Assembly (NCBI GenBank): GCA_014529385.2
Contig: CM043943.1
Span: 160,098,247-160,162,246 of the forward strand
DNA: 64,000 nucleotides
Origin: Adiantum capillus-veneris
Lineage: Eukaryota > Streptophyta > Polypodiopsida > Polypodiales > Pteridaceae
Direction: 5' to 3'
Shown here piece by piece: positions 1 to 12,580 of this stretch. Every line of letters begins with the position of its first letter. The first letter of the stretch is position 1. Below the pieces are notes generated by a model. It worked only from the letters and a program-made list of their open reading frames with translations. It searched no databases and was not told the origin of the DNA. A program made the translations under genes and the position numbers.

Positions 1-907
1 GAAGAGAGAGAGGAATGGATATTGCATAATACCTTATTTAAACATTGCCAACACACTCACACTGTCTTAGGGTGTGGGAGACCTCTCACTACAATACCCT
101 CTTACAATGGACACAAAATTGGCAATGAAAAACACACTAAAACACTTTCTAAAACAAGATTAAATGATAGAAACTCAAAATACACAAGTCACCTTGAATT
201 CACTAAACCGTACCGCACAAGTGGAAGGACGAAGATTTGAACGTCGAATCACGCCTTTGATGCACCAAACCTCAATTTATTGATGATGGAGGAACATATA
301 CAATAGTGGTTTTGAGATTTTGAACTCACTCTCTCTCACTTGCAATGTGTAGCTTAAAAGCTTCTCTCACACCAAGAGTGAAGCTCACAAATTGGTTGCT
401 ACGCCTAAGTCTCTCCTCACACATAGAGTGTTGGGGTGTTGTGTGAGATATTGTAGGTTGTTTTACAAAAATGAGAGGAGCCTATTTATAGGTTGGAGAC
501 CCCTCATTAAGATTATTGAAAATTCTAATTTACAAGCTAACAAATCAGGATTATGATTTTTTATGAATATCAAAACATTGCGGGCCTTCTTTGTCTGCTT
601 GAGTCATGATGTGGCTTCAAAAGAGAGCATAATTAATGGTAGATAAGGTGAAATTATAGTTTTAAGGAAGAAGAGAGAGAGACAGAGAGAGAGAGAGTTA
701 CTATGCACATGTCTTGAGGTGAGGTGTCTTTTATGGTTAGGTCCATGGCTATTTTGTGTTAGTATGTTAGTGGTTAGTGTTAGTAATCACTAGAAAGTTA
801 ATGTTATATTTACAATGGGTAGAATGAGGTGGATGGTTGAATGAAGTGAGGAAATCCTTGTAATGGTGAAGCTTGAAGAAGTTTTGGACTTACTTGTGTA
901 GGTTCTC
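1..907. other. No recognisable gene; AT-rich repeat-like DNA
   Basis: No frame here resembles a known protein. The short ORF at 22-240 (+) has no motif I recognise. A (GA)-rich patch lies near 668-698. The CT-rich stretches and short direct repeats around 310-460 suggest LTR-like or leader-like DNA, but I cannot delimit an element. Confidence 0.5.
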
Positions 908-1738
908 AAAATGACTACTGACCCTCTTCTTCTTCTTCTCTTCTTTATACCACCGTCACCAAGGTTGATTACCACGATGAAAATGGAAATTCGGTTGATG
1001 ATATCTCTCAATTTGTAGACGTTAATCATGGTTTACATGCTGAATTTATGTATATAGAGAAGGGGTAAGATGGAATTGCACTTTGGAAGTAATAGAGAGA
1101 GGCATAGAGATGGTGTATGTACATGGAGAGCTCATATGAGAGATATGGAAGTAAGAGGGGAGGTTAATGGTGAAGAAGGTGAGAGAAAAAATAGAAGGTG
1201 CAGGTTTGAGTGAGGGATTGAGAGGAATGAGTGTGTGTGTGTGTAGAAGTGTGGGAAAGAGGTGAGAGAAGACTATGGACTACTTGTGAGGAATTAAGTG
1301 GGCAGACTGGGGTCCACTCAAAACATCCTAGCTCACTGGTGGTTCCTTCAAAAATCACCAACATTTTTGAGGTGATTATTCAGCTTTTGTTCCAGAGTTT
1401 ATCTTTTGTCCACTGCTTCAAATTTGGAGTGGAGATGGATATAAAAAAACCCACCAAAATACGTGTTTTTCTTCACAAAAAAGTCTTCAGTGGCCCTCCT
1501 TTTGTTGAATTTGCATATGGCTCCAAAGGTGAGCCCCTCCTTGCATTAGAGCATTACCTAATTGATTCTTAGGGGTTTGAAAATATGCATGGTTGTGGAT
1601 TATGCGTAAATAAAATACATGGATATGATGGGAAAAAACAGGTTTATATATATAAACAATTTATGGAATGTAAAATAGTGTCAGCTATATATAAATATAA
1701 AATGGAAAAAAGAGATATATGAAAATATAAGGAATCAA
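908..1738. repeat. Left copy of a ~0.83-kb direct repeat flanking a Ty3 relic
   Basis: This stretch matches 6109-7031 in the same orientation almost base for base. It starts at the AAAATGACTAC word and ends at TATAAGGAATC. The right copy is longer mainly because its GT microsatellite is much expanded (a few repeats near 1231-1245 here, about 120 bases there). The two copies bracket the minus-strand Tat-type pol relic at 2.3-5.4 kb, so they could be its LTRs. However, I do not see clean TG...CA ends, a primer site or a polypurine tract at the expected edges. They may instead be a segmental duplication. ORFs in it look fortuitous. Confidence 0.6.
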
Positions 1739-2296
1739 ATGAGGGGATCCTCATTTGTTTTTATTGAAGTATATTTATTTACAAGAGGTAAGAAAAAATA
1801 CCTCTAGGAAATAGGAATTTAGTGAAAGGCAATGACTGATGGTGAAAGGTATTTTTGAGGTTTTTCCTTGCAGTGGATTCTCACCCAAAAATAAGAGAAG
1901 CTTGCATGAAATGATTTTTTACAGAATACATAGGGAAAAAAGACTATGGTAATGGTGAGTAAATGTACATAGCATGCTTAGAAAAATAACGCACACCTAG
2001 GTAAAAATATTTAAATAAATACCATAATAATTATGAAAATTCCCTATTTTTAGGCCCTATATACGGTGAGATATTTACACACCAATGGGCCATAATATAC
2101 TTTGGCTTTTGTTTTTTTAAGAAGATATGGAAAAAGTCCCCTAACTCACACACGCCTATGTGCAATAAAAAGGTAAGAATAGCCACAGTGTTTAGGTGAT
2201 CTTGGTAGAGTGAGGTAACTCACTATGGAATTTTTGGATAGCCAGAAAACGGCTATCATTAGCCCTCCCCCAGGATGATGGTATATTCATGTACCA
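1739..2296. other. AT-rich non-coding stretch
   Basis: No coding frame is visible. The stretch lies between the left direct repeat and the 3' end of the minus-strand pol relic, where the 3' untranslated part and LTR junction of that relic should be. A C-rich run near 2265-2275 could be the complement of a polypurine tract, but the adjacent sequence does not match an LTR end. Confidence 0.4.
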
Positions 2297-3255
2297 TCAT
2301 AAAGCATCTTTTCCCAAAGAGAGTGTTTTTGAGTCCTCTATGATATCTGGTCCCTTGACGTGATTTTGATTGTGTGGTTTTTTGTCACACTCATGCTTCA
2401 TGCAGCAGAACTTACATGAGATAGTCGCTTTTTGACAGTCCTTCAGTAGATCCTTTGGTAGAAGACGACTCAAATAGGGCTTCAAGCGATACCCCTTTAC
2501 CTTCCTGGAGTGATCTTTACCATTCAGGTCCATAAGCTGATAGTAACTTGAATTGAAAGCCTTCTTGACTATGTATGGCCCTTGCCATCTAGTTTCAAAC
2601 TTAGCATCAAAACGATTGTCAAGTCGATTGTCATACCTTAGCACAGGCTCTCCTTCCTTGAAGCCTTTGTCCTTGAGTTTCTTGTCAAGCTTCTCCTTTG
2701 CTTGTGTAGCTTTTCTTTTGTAGCACTCCTAAGATGCTTCTCTTTTCCACTCAAGCTCCACTAGTGTAAGAAATCGATCCATCCATACCTCTTGATCATC
2801 TTGTGCACCTCTTCCATGAAGCCGTATTGTTGGGATGTTGAGCACGATAGGCTGCAAAACCTCTTGACCATACACCAAGTGAAATGGCGTGAACTCTGTT
2901 GCCTCCCTATATGTGGTTCGATATTCCCACAAGGCACCATCCAAGAAGTCATCCCATAACTTTGTTTTGTTTTGCACCATCTTTCTAATGATGCTTGTAA
3001 TGACACCATTAGCCTTCTCCACCAAACCATTTGACTGTGGGTAGTAGGGTGTGCTATGACAATGTAGAATGTGAAGCTCTTCACAAACTTCTGTGAGTAA
3101 ACCCTTCTTGAAACCAGGACCATTATCCGAAACAATCTCTAGAGGTGTGCCAAATCTACAACAAGTATTAGTGTAGACAAACATACTCACTGTCTTCCCA
3201 TTTACCCTTGCCACACTTTGAGCCTCTACCCACCTAGTCATGTAGTCCACATCCC
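2297..3255 (-). pseudogene. Ty3/gypsy integrase relic (Tat-type element)
   Basis: This is the integrase part of a decayed Ty3 pol, split into two open segments. The upstream segment (3250-2729) starts with DYMTRWVEA, which holds the first catalytic Asp. It continues with SDNGPGF (second Asp) and NGLVEKANG (catalytic Glu), so the DDE triad is visible. The second segment (2644-2297) has the C-terminal WQGPYIVKKAF...LMDLNGK and KGYRLKPYL pattern typical of Tat-lineage elements. A frame break separates them near 2.65-2.73 kb. The zinc-binding HHCC region lies upstream near 3.4-3.6 kb, is degraded, and has lost at least one expected His. Not functional. Confidence 0.85.
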
Positions 3256-3684
3256 CACTAGAATGTAGAGTTTACCATTCTTTGTTCTAGGCAGAGGACC
3301 CATAGCATCAATGCCCCCTCGGACCGTGCACCAGCCTTTTATTTCCATTTACCTGACAGTTGTGACAACTTTTACACCAATGTTGGACATCCACATGCTA
3401 GCTTGGCCAAACATACCCCGCAAGCAAAATCTTCTTCACGGTTAATTCTTGGGCAAAATGACCCGCCACATGCCTCTTCATGCAAACCTTTTAGAATGGC
3501 TGGAATTTCCTCGATAGTTGGTACTCTTCTGTACACTTGATCCTTCCCTCTTTGATAGAGGGAGCCTTCTAGGAAGAGATAGAAACTTGCCTTCTTCATG
3601 AGTCTCCTCTTTTGAGCTTTTGTGAAGTCTTGTGGAAACTCGCCCTCCAAATGTAGCCAATAATGGAGCCAATGACTCCAACCC

Positions 3685-4290
3685 CTAGTATCTCGGTTGC
3701 TTGACAACTGTTGCCACCATGATGACCTGCACTTCTTTCTCAACACATGTAACTGCTTGTTGTGCAAGTAAATCGGCATCTTCATTTTGTTTCCTAGGAA
3801 CATGATATAGTTGCACTTCTTCAAACTGATTAAACAACCTACGAATGGCATGAACCTTTGTCCTAAGGCTTTCATTCTTGCATGCCCAAATGCCTAAAAT
3901 CTGCTTCACAATGAGAAGTGCATCTCCCTTTACCACGAGAGGCTGCATACCTTGACTAATGCACATCTTCAAACCATGAAGTAGTGTGTCATATTCTGCT
4001 TCATTGTTGCTAGTTGAACCTGGTAGATTGACCTTCTCTTTCATGACCACCTCTCCACTTGGGTTGAGAAACACACGTCCTCCTCCGGCTTTTCTTGTGA
4101 CTCGTCGAAAAGCTCCATCAAAGAACAAGGTAAAAGCATTAGGAATACTTTTAGGTGGTGGCAATGATAGGGTCTTTACTTCAGGAACCTTAATCTCCTT
4201 TTCATGCACCCTATAAGTGAGAATCCATGCCAATTGTGCACGCACACTATCTTCTACCTTGAAAGAGTATTGAAACTCTTGCAACTTCAT
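3685..4290 (-). pseudogene. Second, archaeal-like RNase H domain of a Tat-lineage element
   Basis: This segment reads as a ribonuclease H of the type found as an extra domain in Tat-lineage plant Ty3 elements. It has LFFDGAFR (first acidic residue), a Gly-rich strand GGGRVFLNPSG, then SNNEAEYDTLLHGL (catalytic Glu), VVKGDALLIVKQILG (Asp) and HVPRKQNEDADLLAQQA (last Asp). It follows a separate gypsy-type RNase H at 4313-4924, so the relic carries both. This dual arrangement identifies the lineage. The frame is open for 201 codons, but its neighbours are interrupted. Confidence 0.85.
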
Positions 4291-4312
4291 AATCCACTTT
4301 GAGATCCTAGTA

Positions 4313-4924
4313 CTAAGATTCCCAAGGGAACAAATTTTTTGCAGTGAGAATTACAAAAGGTTTTGGTAGCAAGTAGGATCTAAACTTCCTCACCGCAAAC
4401 ATGGGAAAAAGCATCATGAGTTCTGCCTCCGTGTAGCCTCTCTCCAAAGCATTCATGACCCTACTAGCAAAGTAGATGGACCACATCCTGGTACTGTGGG
4501 GATCTTGTTGTAGCAAAACAGTACCAATTGTTTCTTTTCCAACACTAGAGCTAACAAAGAGTGTGTACTCCCAACAAGGAGACATAAGTGTTGGTAGTTC
4601 TGACACAATGATTTTGATGTTACAAAAATATCCTTCAAGATCATCAGACCAAACAAACTCGACTTGTTGTGTCAATTTTTGCAAGGGGTGAAGTAACTCC
4701 GAGGCTAAGTGAATGAAGCTTGACATATACTTCACCTTTTGAATGAATGATATGACCTCTTTGAGATTCTTGGGTGATGGGAGCTCAATAAGAGCCTTTG
4801 CCTTTGAAGGATCCACCTCAATGCCTTTATAGGAAACCTTGTGACCGAGCAAGATCACTTCATCCTCACCTATGTGGCACTTGTCTGGGTTGAGTTGACC
4901 TCCCATGTCATAAAGCTTCTTCAA
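4313..4924 (-). pseudogene. RT thumb/connection and gypsy-type RNase H relic
   Basis: The N-terminal part has the conserved RT motif LNPDKCHIGEDEVILLGHKVS, followed by the region after the palm domain (a degraded FIQKVKYMSSFIHLASELLHPL). The C-terminal part is a weak gypsy RNase H: YTLFVSSS...GTVLLQQD, then IYFASRVMNALERGYTEAE. Its first catalytic Asp appears replaced within LFVSSS. It is contiguous in order with the RT core at 4940-5350 and the extra RNase H at 3685-4290. Confidence 0.8.
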
Positions 4925-4939
4925 TCCTTCTTCTACCCT

Positions 4940-5430
4940 TTATAGATGCAATGATTTTGAAATATAAATGCACAAATCATCAATGAACACCCTAATTGAC
5001 TTTCCAAAGAATGCTTGAAACACCATGTTCATGAAACGTTGGAAAGTTTCAGGAGAAATTGTCAGGCCAAATGGCATGACTCTAAGAGCATAACAACCCC
5101 AAGGAGTGATGAAGGTTGTTTTCAATTGATCCTCCAATGCGATACCTATTTGAAAGTAGCTCGAGTAGCCATCACACATAGTGTACTTCTCATGACCAGC
5201 TACCTCATTTAGTATCTCATCCTGAAATGGGAGGGGAAAGTGATCCCTTTTTGTTGCCTCATTGAGTGGACGGTAATCCACACACACCCTCCACTTGCCA
5301 TTTTTCTTGGGAGTGACAACAACGGGAGAGACCCACTCCAAATTCTCCACTGGATAGATAAAACCTACTGCTAGAAGCTTTCTTACCTCCTTAAGTAAAG
5401 CCTACTCCTTGATGACTCCTAGCCTTCGTA
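4940..5430 (-). pseudogene. Reverse transcriptase core of the Tat-type Ty3 relic
   Basis: Reading on the minus strand, RT begins with a VGFIYPVENLEWVSPVVV-like segment (RT domains 1-2). It continues with WRVCVDYRPLNEATKRDHFPLP and MCDGYSSYFQIGIA, and the polymerase motif VFIDDLCIY retains both Asp residues. A TAG interrupts the frame just upstream, between GVIKE and ALLKEVRKLL, near 5400. The element is therefore dead, but its RT core is largely legible. Gag and protease should lie further upstream (5.45-6.0 kb), where only low-complexity, unrecognisable sequence remains. Confidence 0.9.
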
Positions 5431-6108
5431 GCTTTTGAGCTTTAGGTTTGGCCTCTGGCTTTAGCTCGATCTTGTGTTGAACATCATCTACTCCATGCAC
5501 GTCGGTGTAGTCTTTAGCAAAGCTTAGGAAGTTTCCTTAACACGCCTTTGAACTCCTCTCTTTCATCCTTGGTCTCCTTTGCCTTCTTTTCTCATCCATG
5601 ATCACTTTGTGACATGACTCCTTCTTTCTCCTTACCTTTTCCACGGCCACGCTTGCTGCCATTTTCTTCCATGTCCACCTCATTGGAATTTGTCACCTCT
5701 ACCACATGCACATTTGGGTCTGGCAAAGGTGGAACTCCTTCCACTACTCGTGGAGGTGGTCATGCTCCATTTGGCCTTTGTAGAAGCCGCGGTTGTTGAC
5801 TAGTTCCTTCACCTACATTCATCACTGGATAATTCAAATTAGGTCTCTCTGGCTCCCCACTGGGGCCAAGGACAATTATACATCCCATGTCCAGACTCTC
5901 CGCAATTCCAATATTGCAAGACTCTCCTAGGTCGTGGTGGCTCTCGCTCTTCTGACTTCTTTGCTTGTCCCTTTGGACCTATAGCTTATGCAAGGTGAAT
6001 TGACAGGTTGCTTAAAGATTCATTTAACTTCTCAATCACTTCAGAGGTTACCTCAAGAATCTCTCTGAATGTTGATTCTTGAAATTTTCCCTTAGGTATA
6101 CAACCAAA
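5431..6108 (-). other. Degraded gag/protease region of the Tat-type relic
   Basis: This is where gag-protease of the minus-strand relic should be. I cannot recognise a capsid domain, zinc knuckle or protease motif. The short ORF at 5614-5799 (+) is antisense and Pro/Ser-rich and has no recognisable domain. Confidence 0.35.
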
Positions 6109-7031
<923 letters not shown>

Positions 7032-7249
7032 TATTAGACCTAAGTTGGGGCTAGTCTGTGCCAATAGTCTAGTGGCACCCCTTTAGGTATCATGAAAATC
7101 TCAATCGTGGTAAAACCAAGGGGACATTATGGTAATCTATACATGAGTGGATCAAGAAATACAACACCACAATTAAAAAGGGACTATACCTAAAAGGAAT
7201 CGCTCAACCATCGGGTGGTATGATCCCTGACTTAGTGCCTACATACATG

Positions 7250-7292
<43 letters not shown>

Positions 7293-7440
7293 TCATAGAT
7301 ACATAGAGATTTTTCTCTCCATCTTTCTAACTCTTTCTATGCCTATTCTACACTTGATTGACATTATTATGAAATTGGGCGTAGCTAAGTAGATATTAGA
7401 GTAGTTTACTTAATGGAGAGAGATCATTTTCACACACGAC
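7032..7440. other. Non-coding stretch with an (AC)n microsatellite
   Basis: No gene is visible. A perfect (AC)n run lies at about 7253-7290. The 7040-7210 segment could be part of a dispersed repeat, but no second copy is in the window. Confidence 0.5.
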
Positions 7441-8089
7441 ATATTATAGAGTAGAGAGAGAGAGAGAGAGCACATGATATACGTGGTTCACCCAATGTGG
7501 GCTACGTCCATGGGAAAGCAACCATTCAATGGCTTTAGTACTTCAACAAGAAGTAGGTTACAAAGGGATTATACCCTTAATGGAGCTCCCACTTTGCTTC
7601 ACTCTCACCACCTCACATTAACTTCACAATGCACCATAGTACATTTTTTGTGTAGAGAAGGCCTTCTTCTATAGGACAGAAGGGCTGCCCTCTCTCATTA
7701 GAGACAGCCATGTGTAGCCACCCTTGTGTAGACAAGTCCAAGTTGGACTCTCCAATGCGACCATATGTGGCCGCCCTTGAGAAGACAAGTTCGCCTTGAA
7801 ATTGGCCACCGGCCATCGAATTCGGTCACTGGCCATTGACTTTTGACCATCGACCGGCCGACCGTTTTTGGACCACTTTTTGATCGTCGTCCGACCATAG
7901 TATTCTAACAAAAAGGAATATTCTGGCGAACCCAATCTCGAGCAAAGCTCGAGACTAGGCATGAATTTTTTTGTTTTTTGGTGAGTGATTTTTCTTATTC
8001 ACAATGGATTTTTCTCATAATGGGGGCCTTACAAATGTGCCGTTAAAGACTAAAAACTACAAGGGGTAAATCAGGCTCCATACTTAACA
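7441..8089 (-). repeat. 3' LTR of a copia relic (low-coordinate end not fixed)
   Basis: On the minus strand, the sequence TCCAAGTGGGATAT is followed by TGTTAAGTATGG. The former is the typical polypurine tract of Tork-like copia elements. It sits at 8090-8104, so the LTR begins at 8089. The LTR contains a (GA) tract near 7451-7470 and G/C-rich inverted words around 7850-7960. I could not place the CA end with confidence; 7441 is a working limit. Confidence 0.6.
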
Positions 8090-8104
8090 ATATCCCACTT
8101 GGAG

Positions 8105-9280
8105 ACTGATCTCCACACGAAACCTGTGACTGCTTTCCATCCTTGCTTCTTATCCTTGAATGCCGATTCAAGATGAGCAAAATCTCAACTTATCCTTGTT
8201 GACCACCTTTGTAATCATATGAGTCTATAGGATTTTCACTTGTGTGCAACTTTCCTAACTTTACTTGTCCCTCTTTCAAAAGAGTACGTATGAAGTGATA
8301 TCTCACCTCAGTGTGCTTTGTCCTTGAGTGAAAGGATGAATTCTTTGTAAGATAAATGGAACTTTGACTGCCACTTTATAAGACCCATTTTTCTTGCTTG
8401 TATCCAAGCTCCTCCAAAAATCTGTGAAGCCACATAATATCTTTGCTTGCATCTGTTTTTGCTACGTACTCTACTTTCATGATAGAAACTAAGACCACTT
8501 TCTACAGTTTTGAAGCCCAATGTACTAATGTGCCTCCAATTGTGAAGACATAGGCAATAGTTCTCCTTTGAGTATCTTCGTCACTTGCCATATCTACATC
8601 AGCATACCCTTGCAAGAAAATATAAGTGTACATTATCTGGCCTTGTCTAGACCATAGCATACATTAGAGAACCTACCGCAGAAGAATATGGAACTTTAGA
8701 CATATAGGCTATCTCCTCTTGCATCTTTGGATACATATATTTTATTAGTTTAAAGTGACTATCTAAAGGTGTACCCGCTTTGTAGCACCTAAATAGTTTG
8801 TTGAAAAGTATTAAGACAACTCCTCTTTTAGGTATTTGATATTTTGCATGTTAGCACTTGAAATCAGCATGTCATCAACATACAACATTAGGATGATGAA
8901 CTTCCCATCTCCCAAATTCTTCGTGTAGATGTAGTGATTTGAGTTGTATCTTCTAAATCTGTGATCCAACATCCATCAATCAAACTTCAAGTACCACTGT
9001 CTTTATGCTTGCTTTAGACCATACAAGATTTTCTTTAATCTGCAAACCATTTTCTCCTTAACTTTACTTCATACCCCTTTGGTTGAAGCATGTAAATTTC
9101 CTCCTCTAAGTCACCATGAGGGAACGCAGTATTTACATCCATTTGCTCAATATTTAGGTCATGAGTAGCCACAAGGCTTAAGACAAGCCTAATTGAGTTT
9201 ATTTTGACAACAGGAGAATATATTTCATTAAAATCAATACTTTTCTTTTGAGAAAATCCTTTCACCACAAGCCGAGACTT
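8105..9280 (-). pseudogene. Copia RT and RNase H relic
   Basis: Minus-strand reading gives copia pol fragments. At 9268-9035 there is MVKGFSQKKSIDFNEIYSPVVK, then QMDVNTAFPHGDLEEEIYM, which is RT domain 1-3 of Ty1/copia. Further down (about 8850-8890) is a degraded SS.DMLI-type catalytic region. The 8105-8560 part corresponds to RNase H, with the tail that specifies short, frame-shifted pieces. Many stops and indels show that it is dead. It is contiguous with the pol linker at 9281-9563 and the integrase tail beyond the inserted transposon. Confidence 0.8.
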
Positions 9281-9563
9281 CTACCTTTCCTTCCCATCTT
9301 CTTCTTGTTTCAGCTTGTACACCCATTTGTTTTGCAATGGACGCTTATCTTTAGGAAACTCAACCAACTCCCATGTTTGGTTGCAATGTAATGAGTCCAT
9401 CTCCACTTGCATGTTCTTCATCCATTCTTCTTTGGATTTATGTTGCATAACTTCTTTGTATGATTTTGACTCTCCAAAATTTGAGATCAAGAGATGGTTG
9501 AAGGAATGAAAAAACCTTTCTGGAGGTCTACTTGCTCTCCTAGATCTTTGGGACATAGCATTA
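9281..9563 (-). pseudogene. Copia pol linker between integrase and RT (relic)
   Basis: The minus frame reads RSRRASRPPERF, SYKEVMQHKSKEEWMKNMQVEMDSL and NQTWELVEFPKDKRPLQNKWVYKLK. These are standard copia motifs at the start of RT (the R-x-P-P-x-R-F linker, then E-W-x-x-A-M/E-x-E). The segment is separated from the integrase tail at 10022-10360 by a 458-bp inverted-repeat transposon. Confidence 0.85.
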
Positions 9564-10021
9564 GGGAAATTCTGGACTCTCAAATGGGCCCTATAAGGAC
9601 TTTGACTTTCTCCCACTTGTCCAAAACGGACGCACGATAAAACTTTTACAAATAAAATCAAAACTTGTCGAACCTTTTGGATTTAGAATGTACTCATTGA
9701 GATCTTTCCGTTGATATATAACATGCCATCAGATTCCTTATATTCTAGAAGATTTCATTTTTTTATGTGACAACTTCGTCTTATAAATGGAATCTCTCTC
9801 CACATTTCAGCTTCAGTGGGGAGGCCATGACTTCTACAAATCAACTCCAAATTTGTCAAAGTTTGGGGATTTAAAACCTACTTTCTAAGATCTTTTCAAT
9901 GATATGTTGGTTGATAAGGTTTTGACAAAGCATTTATGTAGTTCACTGGGTTGCCCACTTTGGACAAGAGAGGCAAAGTCAAACCTCCTTAAAGGGCCCC
10001 TTTGAGAGTCCAAATTTTCCC
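9564..10021. mobile_element. 458-bp DNA transposon (MITE) with ~60-bp terminal inverted repeats
   Basis: The left end begins GGGAAATTCTGGACTCTCAA and the right end, read on the other strand, begins GGGAAAATTTGGACTCTCAA. The match continues through GGGCCCTWTAAGGA and CTTGTCCAAA, giving terminal inverted repeats of roughly 60 bp. TA lies immediately outside both ends (TTA|GGG and CCC|TAA), compatible with a 2-bp TA duplication, though the flanks are palindromic. No transposase is encoded. It interrupts a copia reading frame, so its limits are well supported. The superfamily is unresolved. Confidence 0.85.
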
Positions 10022-10362
10022 TAATGATTGAGGCTCCTCATTTGGTTGTTGTTGTTGTATGTTGTCAAAGCTTTCACTCCTTGAGTCTTCACCATCCTCA
10101 AGCTCCATGTACTCATCACCTATATCTTTTGTTGGTTTTCTTTCCAGGTAATCTTTGTACTTATTTTGTTTCTTGAAGATTACATCCCTACTTCTAAAGA
10201 TTTTGACATCTTCAAAATTCCATAGGCGATACTCAAAGTTAGCTTCTCCATAACCAATGAAGAAACACTTTTTGGACTTTGCATCTAGCTTTGAGCTTAG
10301 GATTCTATCTATGTGCATAAAAGCCTCGCACCCAAACACTTTGATAAACTTCCTAACTCAGT
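10022..10362 (-). pseudogene. Copia integrase C-terminal relic
   Basis: The minus frame has KVFGCEAFMHI, KLDAKSKKCFFIGYGE, YRLWNFEDVKIFRSRDVIF, which is the copia integrase C-terminus. An acidic linker with a QQQQ tract follows. The upstream part, with the catalytic core, is missing. At about 10,363 the sequence switches abruptly to an unrelated plus-strand Ty3-like fragment, so this is a truncation junction. Confidence 0.85.
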
Positions 10363-10570
10363 CTTTTTCGATGGAGGACCCAAGGCCAACTTTATTTCAT
10401 GTGAATTGGCGGAACGGCTTGAGATTGCGGTTGACAGGATGAGACCACCAACAGAAGCAATTTTAGCGGCACTCAAATGGGATATAGCCATTACGCCTTA
10501 TTGCAAAGTGTGCTGACACACACGTAAGCAACATAAGTTCAAGGTAGAGTTTGTGACTATTTGTTATACT
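10363..10570 (+). pseudogene. Fragment of a Ty3-type gag-protease
   Basis: The plus frame reads FFDGGPKANFISCELAERLEI, which resembles the retropepsin region of Ty3 elements (compare FDPGSTLNFISIELATKLGI in the intact chromovirus near 37,500). The catalytic D-S/T-G is altered to D-G-G. The frame stops after about 50 codons. It is a short, truncated relic. Confidence 0.5.
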
Positions 10571-10802
10571 AGCATGACACCTGAAAGAAAACTTCTTTTC
10601 CAAGAGTAGCCTTCTCAACAGACTAGATCCGAAGTTCTTCAAAGGGGGAAGAAGGTCAAGTTTATAATTTTAAGGCCAGCCACAATAAAAGCTTATAGAA
10701 CACACAAGAAGGGGGAGCACCCGGATGGATTCTCGACAGTCTCAATATTGGTCATGTTGACTACTACCAAGTGACACAGAAATATATCCTATTTGTCTTG
10801 CC

Positions 10803-11000
10803 ATGGCTTTGTCAGACGTTGACAAAGACCCTATATCACCAAAATATAGAAAGATTTTGATTCAATATTGTGCACCTTATGCTAGAAAGAGTGGTATGAT
10901 TGATTCTCAAGCTTATACCAATTGTTGGAAGGGTTTTTGGGCTATAAACTACAAGGACCCACAAGTGTGGGAAAACATTGATGCTATTGTTTGGTCTTAG
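10803..11000 (+). CDS. Unrecognised small ORF, 65 codons
   Basis: ATG-initiated and polar/aromatic in composition (CWKGFWAINYKDPQVWENIDAIVW near the end). After the stop the same frame continues for about 35 codons with RPNNKGTFFRIKIPERNALKAKA. This suggests a relic of a longer protein, perhaps retrotransposon-derived. I recognise no domain. Confidence 0.25.
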   Translation: MALSDVDKDPISPKYRKILIQYCAPYARKSGMIDSQAYTNCWKGFWAINYKDPQVWENIDAIVWS

Positions 11001-12001
11001 AGACCAAACAACAAAGGGACATTTTTTAGAATTAAAATTCCTGAAAGGAATGCTCTAAAAGCCAAAGCAGTGTTGACCCGTGCACATCAACCATGTTTGA
11101 ATCAAAGGCCTAATATGGCATCAAATAAGGAATAAATATATGGGAGTTTATAGTGTCATTGTACTACTCAATTTTATAAACAAGATATGTGGTTGTATTG
11201 TTTAATTCATGCGTTGCTTCTAATTCCTTCCTATGTATTCACTTAAGCTTTGGTGTTTATCAACACCGCAATTTACAAGATTATCATCTATAGCTACCAA
11301 CCATAGATGAATATAGTTACCTCATTTTTTCCCACTTTAAGTGGGAAATTCCCAAATTACATGAATATGCTTGAATTGAAGATTCCCATAATGCAAAATT
11401 TTTACCATAATACCTAATATGGTCTTTACCTCTTGTTCACATGTGTTATATGCAATTTTTACATAGTGGACTCCAAGAGATTTTACACCATATTTGCAGG
11501 GTACATCCCCCAAGGCATGTACAAGCTAGCTAGACCAAAAATCTGTTTTTTGGACAAGTTGGGGTCAAGGATCACGATCCATGTTCAGCAACAGATTTTA
11601 TCTATGATCATTACATTGCAAAGGCGCTTTCACCAGCATCATTCTCCATCAATTTCTTTTTGCAAAATGAGGTGGGGGCATGGATCATGATCCATGTTCC
11701 ACCCTATTCTCATACTCTAATGGCATGGCCTAATTTTGCAAGAAATTTGGAGCATTTCTATGGACTTGTTTCTAAATTTGTATTTTGTTAGCCCTCCCAA
11801 ATGTGCTCTGACAATTCTAAGAAATCTCTTTCCGCATTTGATTGATTCTCTTGTTGTGATTGTTTTTGTGCATATTTGACCATACACAACTGTTCATGCA
11901 CTTATAAGGATCATACCAATGAAATCTGGCATGGTATGAGGATCTTGTGTGGCTGTAGCAAGCTAAAAGTAGGCTGAAAGCTCTAGGTCAGAAAGCTCTC
12001 C

Positions 12002-12054
<53 letters not shown>

Positions 12055-12580
12055 AACTATCCGACTGCAAATAAGGGTTACCTTGCCCTATTTGCATATT
12101 TGTGCCTAGCTTGTTCCGAGTGCACTGTGCATACTTACCTTACTTGCCCACATTTCTTGTGCCATACCACATGTGGCTTAGATGACTCGTCAATTGGACA
12201 CTTGGTCATTAATTTTCCTTGATTTTGTAGTTTTGCTCCATTGTAAGGTGGCCCACATTTTGACATGCACCAAATCCTTCCATATTTGACATGCTTGAAC
12301 CTCTTGCTTTTTAGGTTTGGCATTTGCTTTCAGAATTTAAATCCAAATTTCCTAGCACTGTTTATTAATTTTGTATCATTATTAGGCTAAAAAGGAAAGA
12401 AAATTCTTGAAAATTATTATTAGTTGGCCAAACATTTTGCCAAAATTATTCCTCACACTCAAAATAATTTTGCCAAAATTATTCCTCACACTCAAATGTA
12501 CATACTTTTTCCCTAGGCATCTCCTCGGTCAAAACTTGTCAATGTGGCTCAATCCTATGCCTAATAAGAGCAAAATTCTA
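11001..12580. other. Non-coding region with a (CT)n tract
   Basis: No supported gene. A (CT)n run lies at about 12,003-12,053. Two imperfect 26-bp direct repeats with the word CAAAATTATTCCTCACACTC lie at about 12,439-12,497. ORFs here are short and lack motifs. Confidence 0.5.

Noticed and set aside
7669-7962. 97-codon minus ORF in the copia LTR
   Set aside because: No motif; overlaps several equally open frames in a GC-richer, inverted-repeat part of an LTR.
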